From a bacterium (lineage in GTDB: Bacteria; Elusimicrobiota; Elusimicrobia; Elusimicrobiales; UBA9959): a stretch of 5,865 nucleotides of DNA. This document shows, in pieces, positions 4,773 through 5,865 of this stretch. The notes under the pieces were generated by a model. That model made no database searches and had not been told where the DNA came from. It saw only the letters and a program-made list of their open reading frames with translations. The position numbers were made by a program, and so were the translations under genes. The stretch's first letter is position 1. The number at the start of each line of letters is the position of its first letter. The stretch lies in NCBI GenBank assembly GCA_021812825.1, contig JAKAMO010000142.1, forward strand, positions 1-5,865, written 5' to 3'.

Positions 4773-5865
4773 ATGAAAACGCTGAAAGCGACGCTTGCGG
4801 TACTGATGGGCCTGGCACTGCTGCCGGCAATGGCCGCGGCCGCCCCGTCCTACATCAACTACCAGGGGAGGCTCGTGGACGCCAACGGCAACCCGTTGAG
4901 CGGATCGTACTCGATCACGTTCAACATCTACGGCGTCTCCAGCGGCGGCAGCGCGGTGTGGACGGAAGTCCAGCCCGCCGTCACCGTAGATAACGGCATC
5001 TTCAGCGCCAAGCTCGGCTCCGTTACCGCCCTGCCGCCCTCGGTGTTCGCCTCCGACACCAGGTACCTCGGCGTGACCATAGGCTCCGACGCTGAAATGT
5101 CCCCGCGCGTCCAGCTGCTCTCCGTCCCCTACGCCATCTACGCCGCCAGCGCCGCCAGCGTCGGCTCCGCCGGCCAGACCGTGGACATCTCCACCGGCGT
5201 AAACGTGACGGGAAATGTGAACGCCTCGGGCAACGTGATCGCGGCCAAGTTCGTCGGCGACGGCTCCCTGCTTACCGGCATCAGCGCCGGCGGCAGTTCG
5301 ATAATACTCCCGATAGTCTCCACGCACATAGCCAGCGGCGGCATAACCACGCTCAATATCTCCGATCTCGCCATAACAGATGCTAAGATCAACGACATGG
5401 CGGCCTCCAAGCTGACCGGTAGCTATCCCGCTCTCAACGGCTCCGCCATCACCAGCCTGACCGGCGCCAACGTGAGCGGCAACATCACCGGCAACGCAGC
5501 CAACATTACCGGCAGCCTGGCCGCCTCGCAGGTGGCTTCCGGCGCGCTGGGCTCTGCTGTCATCGCTTCATCCATAGCGGTGGGCGCTGTGCAAGACGCC
5601 TCTATTGTCGGAATGAGCGGTTCCAAGGTGAGCGGCAACATCACCGGCAACGCAGCCAACATTACCGGCAGCCTGGCCGCCTCGCAGGTGGCTTCCGGCG
5701 CGCTGGGTTCCTCTGTCATCGCTTCATCCGTGGCCGTTGGTGCCGTACAGGATGCCTCCATCGTAGGTATGGCCGCTGCCAAGCTGAGCGGCGCGCTGCC
5801 CGCCATCGATGGTTCCGCTCTTACCGGAGTAGTTGCTTCCAACGTCTCTGCCGCAGGTGTGCAGG
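4773..5865 (+). CDS. Secreted repeat-rich surface protein with YINYQGRL-type head domain, C-terminus beyond window
   Basis: Residues 1-24 form a signal peptide: MKTLK, a hydrophobic core LAVLMGLALLPA, and an Ala-rich cleavage area AMAAAA before PSYINY. Residues about 27-125 are a head domain seen in many large bacterial exported proteins: INYQGRLVDANGNPLSGSY at its start, a central NGIFSAKLGSV, and a closing SPRVQLLSVPYAIYAA. After it come low-complexity Gly/Ser/Ala/Asn/Thr repeats of the phage-tail-fibre/adhesin style, e.g. AAKFVGDGSLLTGI (157-170), and two 52-residue tandem units (234-285 and 286-337). No cysteine or transmembrane segment follows the signal peptide in the 364 visible residues. 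A role at the cell surface (adhesion, sheath or fibre) is inferred. The missing C-terminus would show whether it ends in an anchor, a sorting domain or a peptidase S74 chaperone. It is preceded by the -24/-12 promoter, so expression is probably activator-dependent. Confidence 0.85.
   Translation, partial: MKTLKATLAVLMGLALLPAMAAAAPSYINYQGRLVDANGNPLSGSYSITFNIYGVSSGGSAVWTEVQPAVTVDNGIFSAKLGSVTALPPSVFASDTRYLGVTIGSDAEMSPRVQLLSVPYAIYAASAASVGSAGQTVDISTGVNVTGNVNASGNVIAAKFVGDGSLLTGISAGGSSIILPIVSTHIASGGITTLNISDLAITDAKINDMAASKLTGSYPALNGSAITSLTGANVSGNITGNAANITGSLAASQVASGALGSAVIASSIAVGAVQDASIVGMSGSKVSGNITGNAANITGSLAASQVASGALGSSVIASSVAVGAVQDASIVGMAAAKLSGALPAIDGSALTGVVASNVSAAGVQ
5472..5783 (+). repeat. Two tandem 156-bp (52-codon) repeats in the surface protein gene
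   Basis: Unit 1 (5472-5627) and unit 2 (5628-5783) both encode a segment starting VSGNITGNAANITGSLAASQ and ending in Lys. The first 80 bp of each (5472-5551 and 5628-5707) are identical base for base; the remaining 76 bp differ mostly at synonymous or conservative positions. They are flanked by a related second unit type, KLTG-YPALNGSAIT at about 5409 and KLSG-LPAIDGSALT at about 5781. The pattern points to recent duplication or gene conversion of half a unit. Confidence 0.9.

Noticed and set aside
4713..5842. Minus-strand frames opposite the surface protein gene
   Set aside because: Low-complexity repeats on the plus strand produce long open antisense frames. The plus-strand frame has the RBS, signal peptide and head domain.

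Overview
The window looks like chromosomal DNA from a GC-rich, probably Gram-negative bacterium. It has dense codons with a G/C third-base preference, short intergenic gaps, and an AT-rich regulatory island standing out at about 4440-4570. The combination of a class II ribonucleotide reductase, sigma-54 machinery and a repetitive secreted protein with a YINYQGRL-type head would fit Elusimicrobiota or a deltaproteobacterium-like lineage. That assignment is a guess; nothing here proves the phylum.

Layout. (1) 1-663, minus strand: the first 221 codons of an adenosylcobalamin-dependent ribonucleotide reductase (nrdJ), running off the left edge. It has a good sigma-70-type promoter (802-830) and a leader of roughly 130 nt. 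(2) 664-908: divergent intergenic region with that promoter and an extended -10 promoter (876-884) facing right. (3) 909-4439, plus strand: a tight three-gene operon. It encodes a short, divergent sigma-54 factor (rpoN-like, 348 aa), a soluble PAS histidine kinase overlapping it by 4 bp (ATGA), and, 10 bp further on, an NtrC-type response regulator (REC-AAA+-Fis HTH). (4) 4440-4772: a 333-bp regulatory region. It opens with three copies of the inverted repeat TGTAGA-N6-TCTACA, continues with a stretch of hairpins, and ends with a near-consensus -24/-12 sigma-54 promoter (GG-N10-GC, 4692-4708). (5) 4773-5865, plus strand: the start of a secreted, repeat-rich surface protein that continues past the right edge. 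It contains two tandem 156-bp repeats.

How the parts may work together (inference). The cytoplasmic kinase would phosphorylate the response regulator at Asp52. The regulator would bind the palindromes about 215-280 bp upstream of the -24/-12 promoter and use its GAFTGA loop and ATPase to open sigma-54 holoenzyme there. The sigma factor could be the divergent one encoded in the same operon. The output would be the surface protein. Sigma factor, sensor, activator, candidate enhancer, promoter and target thus sit next to each other. This candidate dedicated sigma-54 circuit for a surface protein is the most interesting thing in the window.
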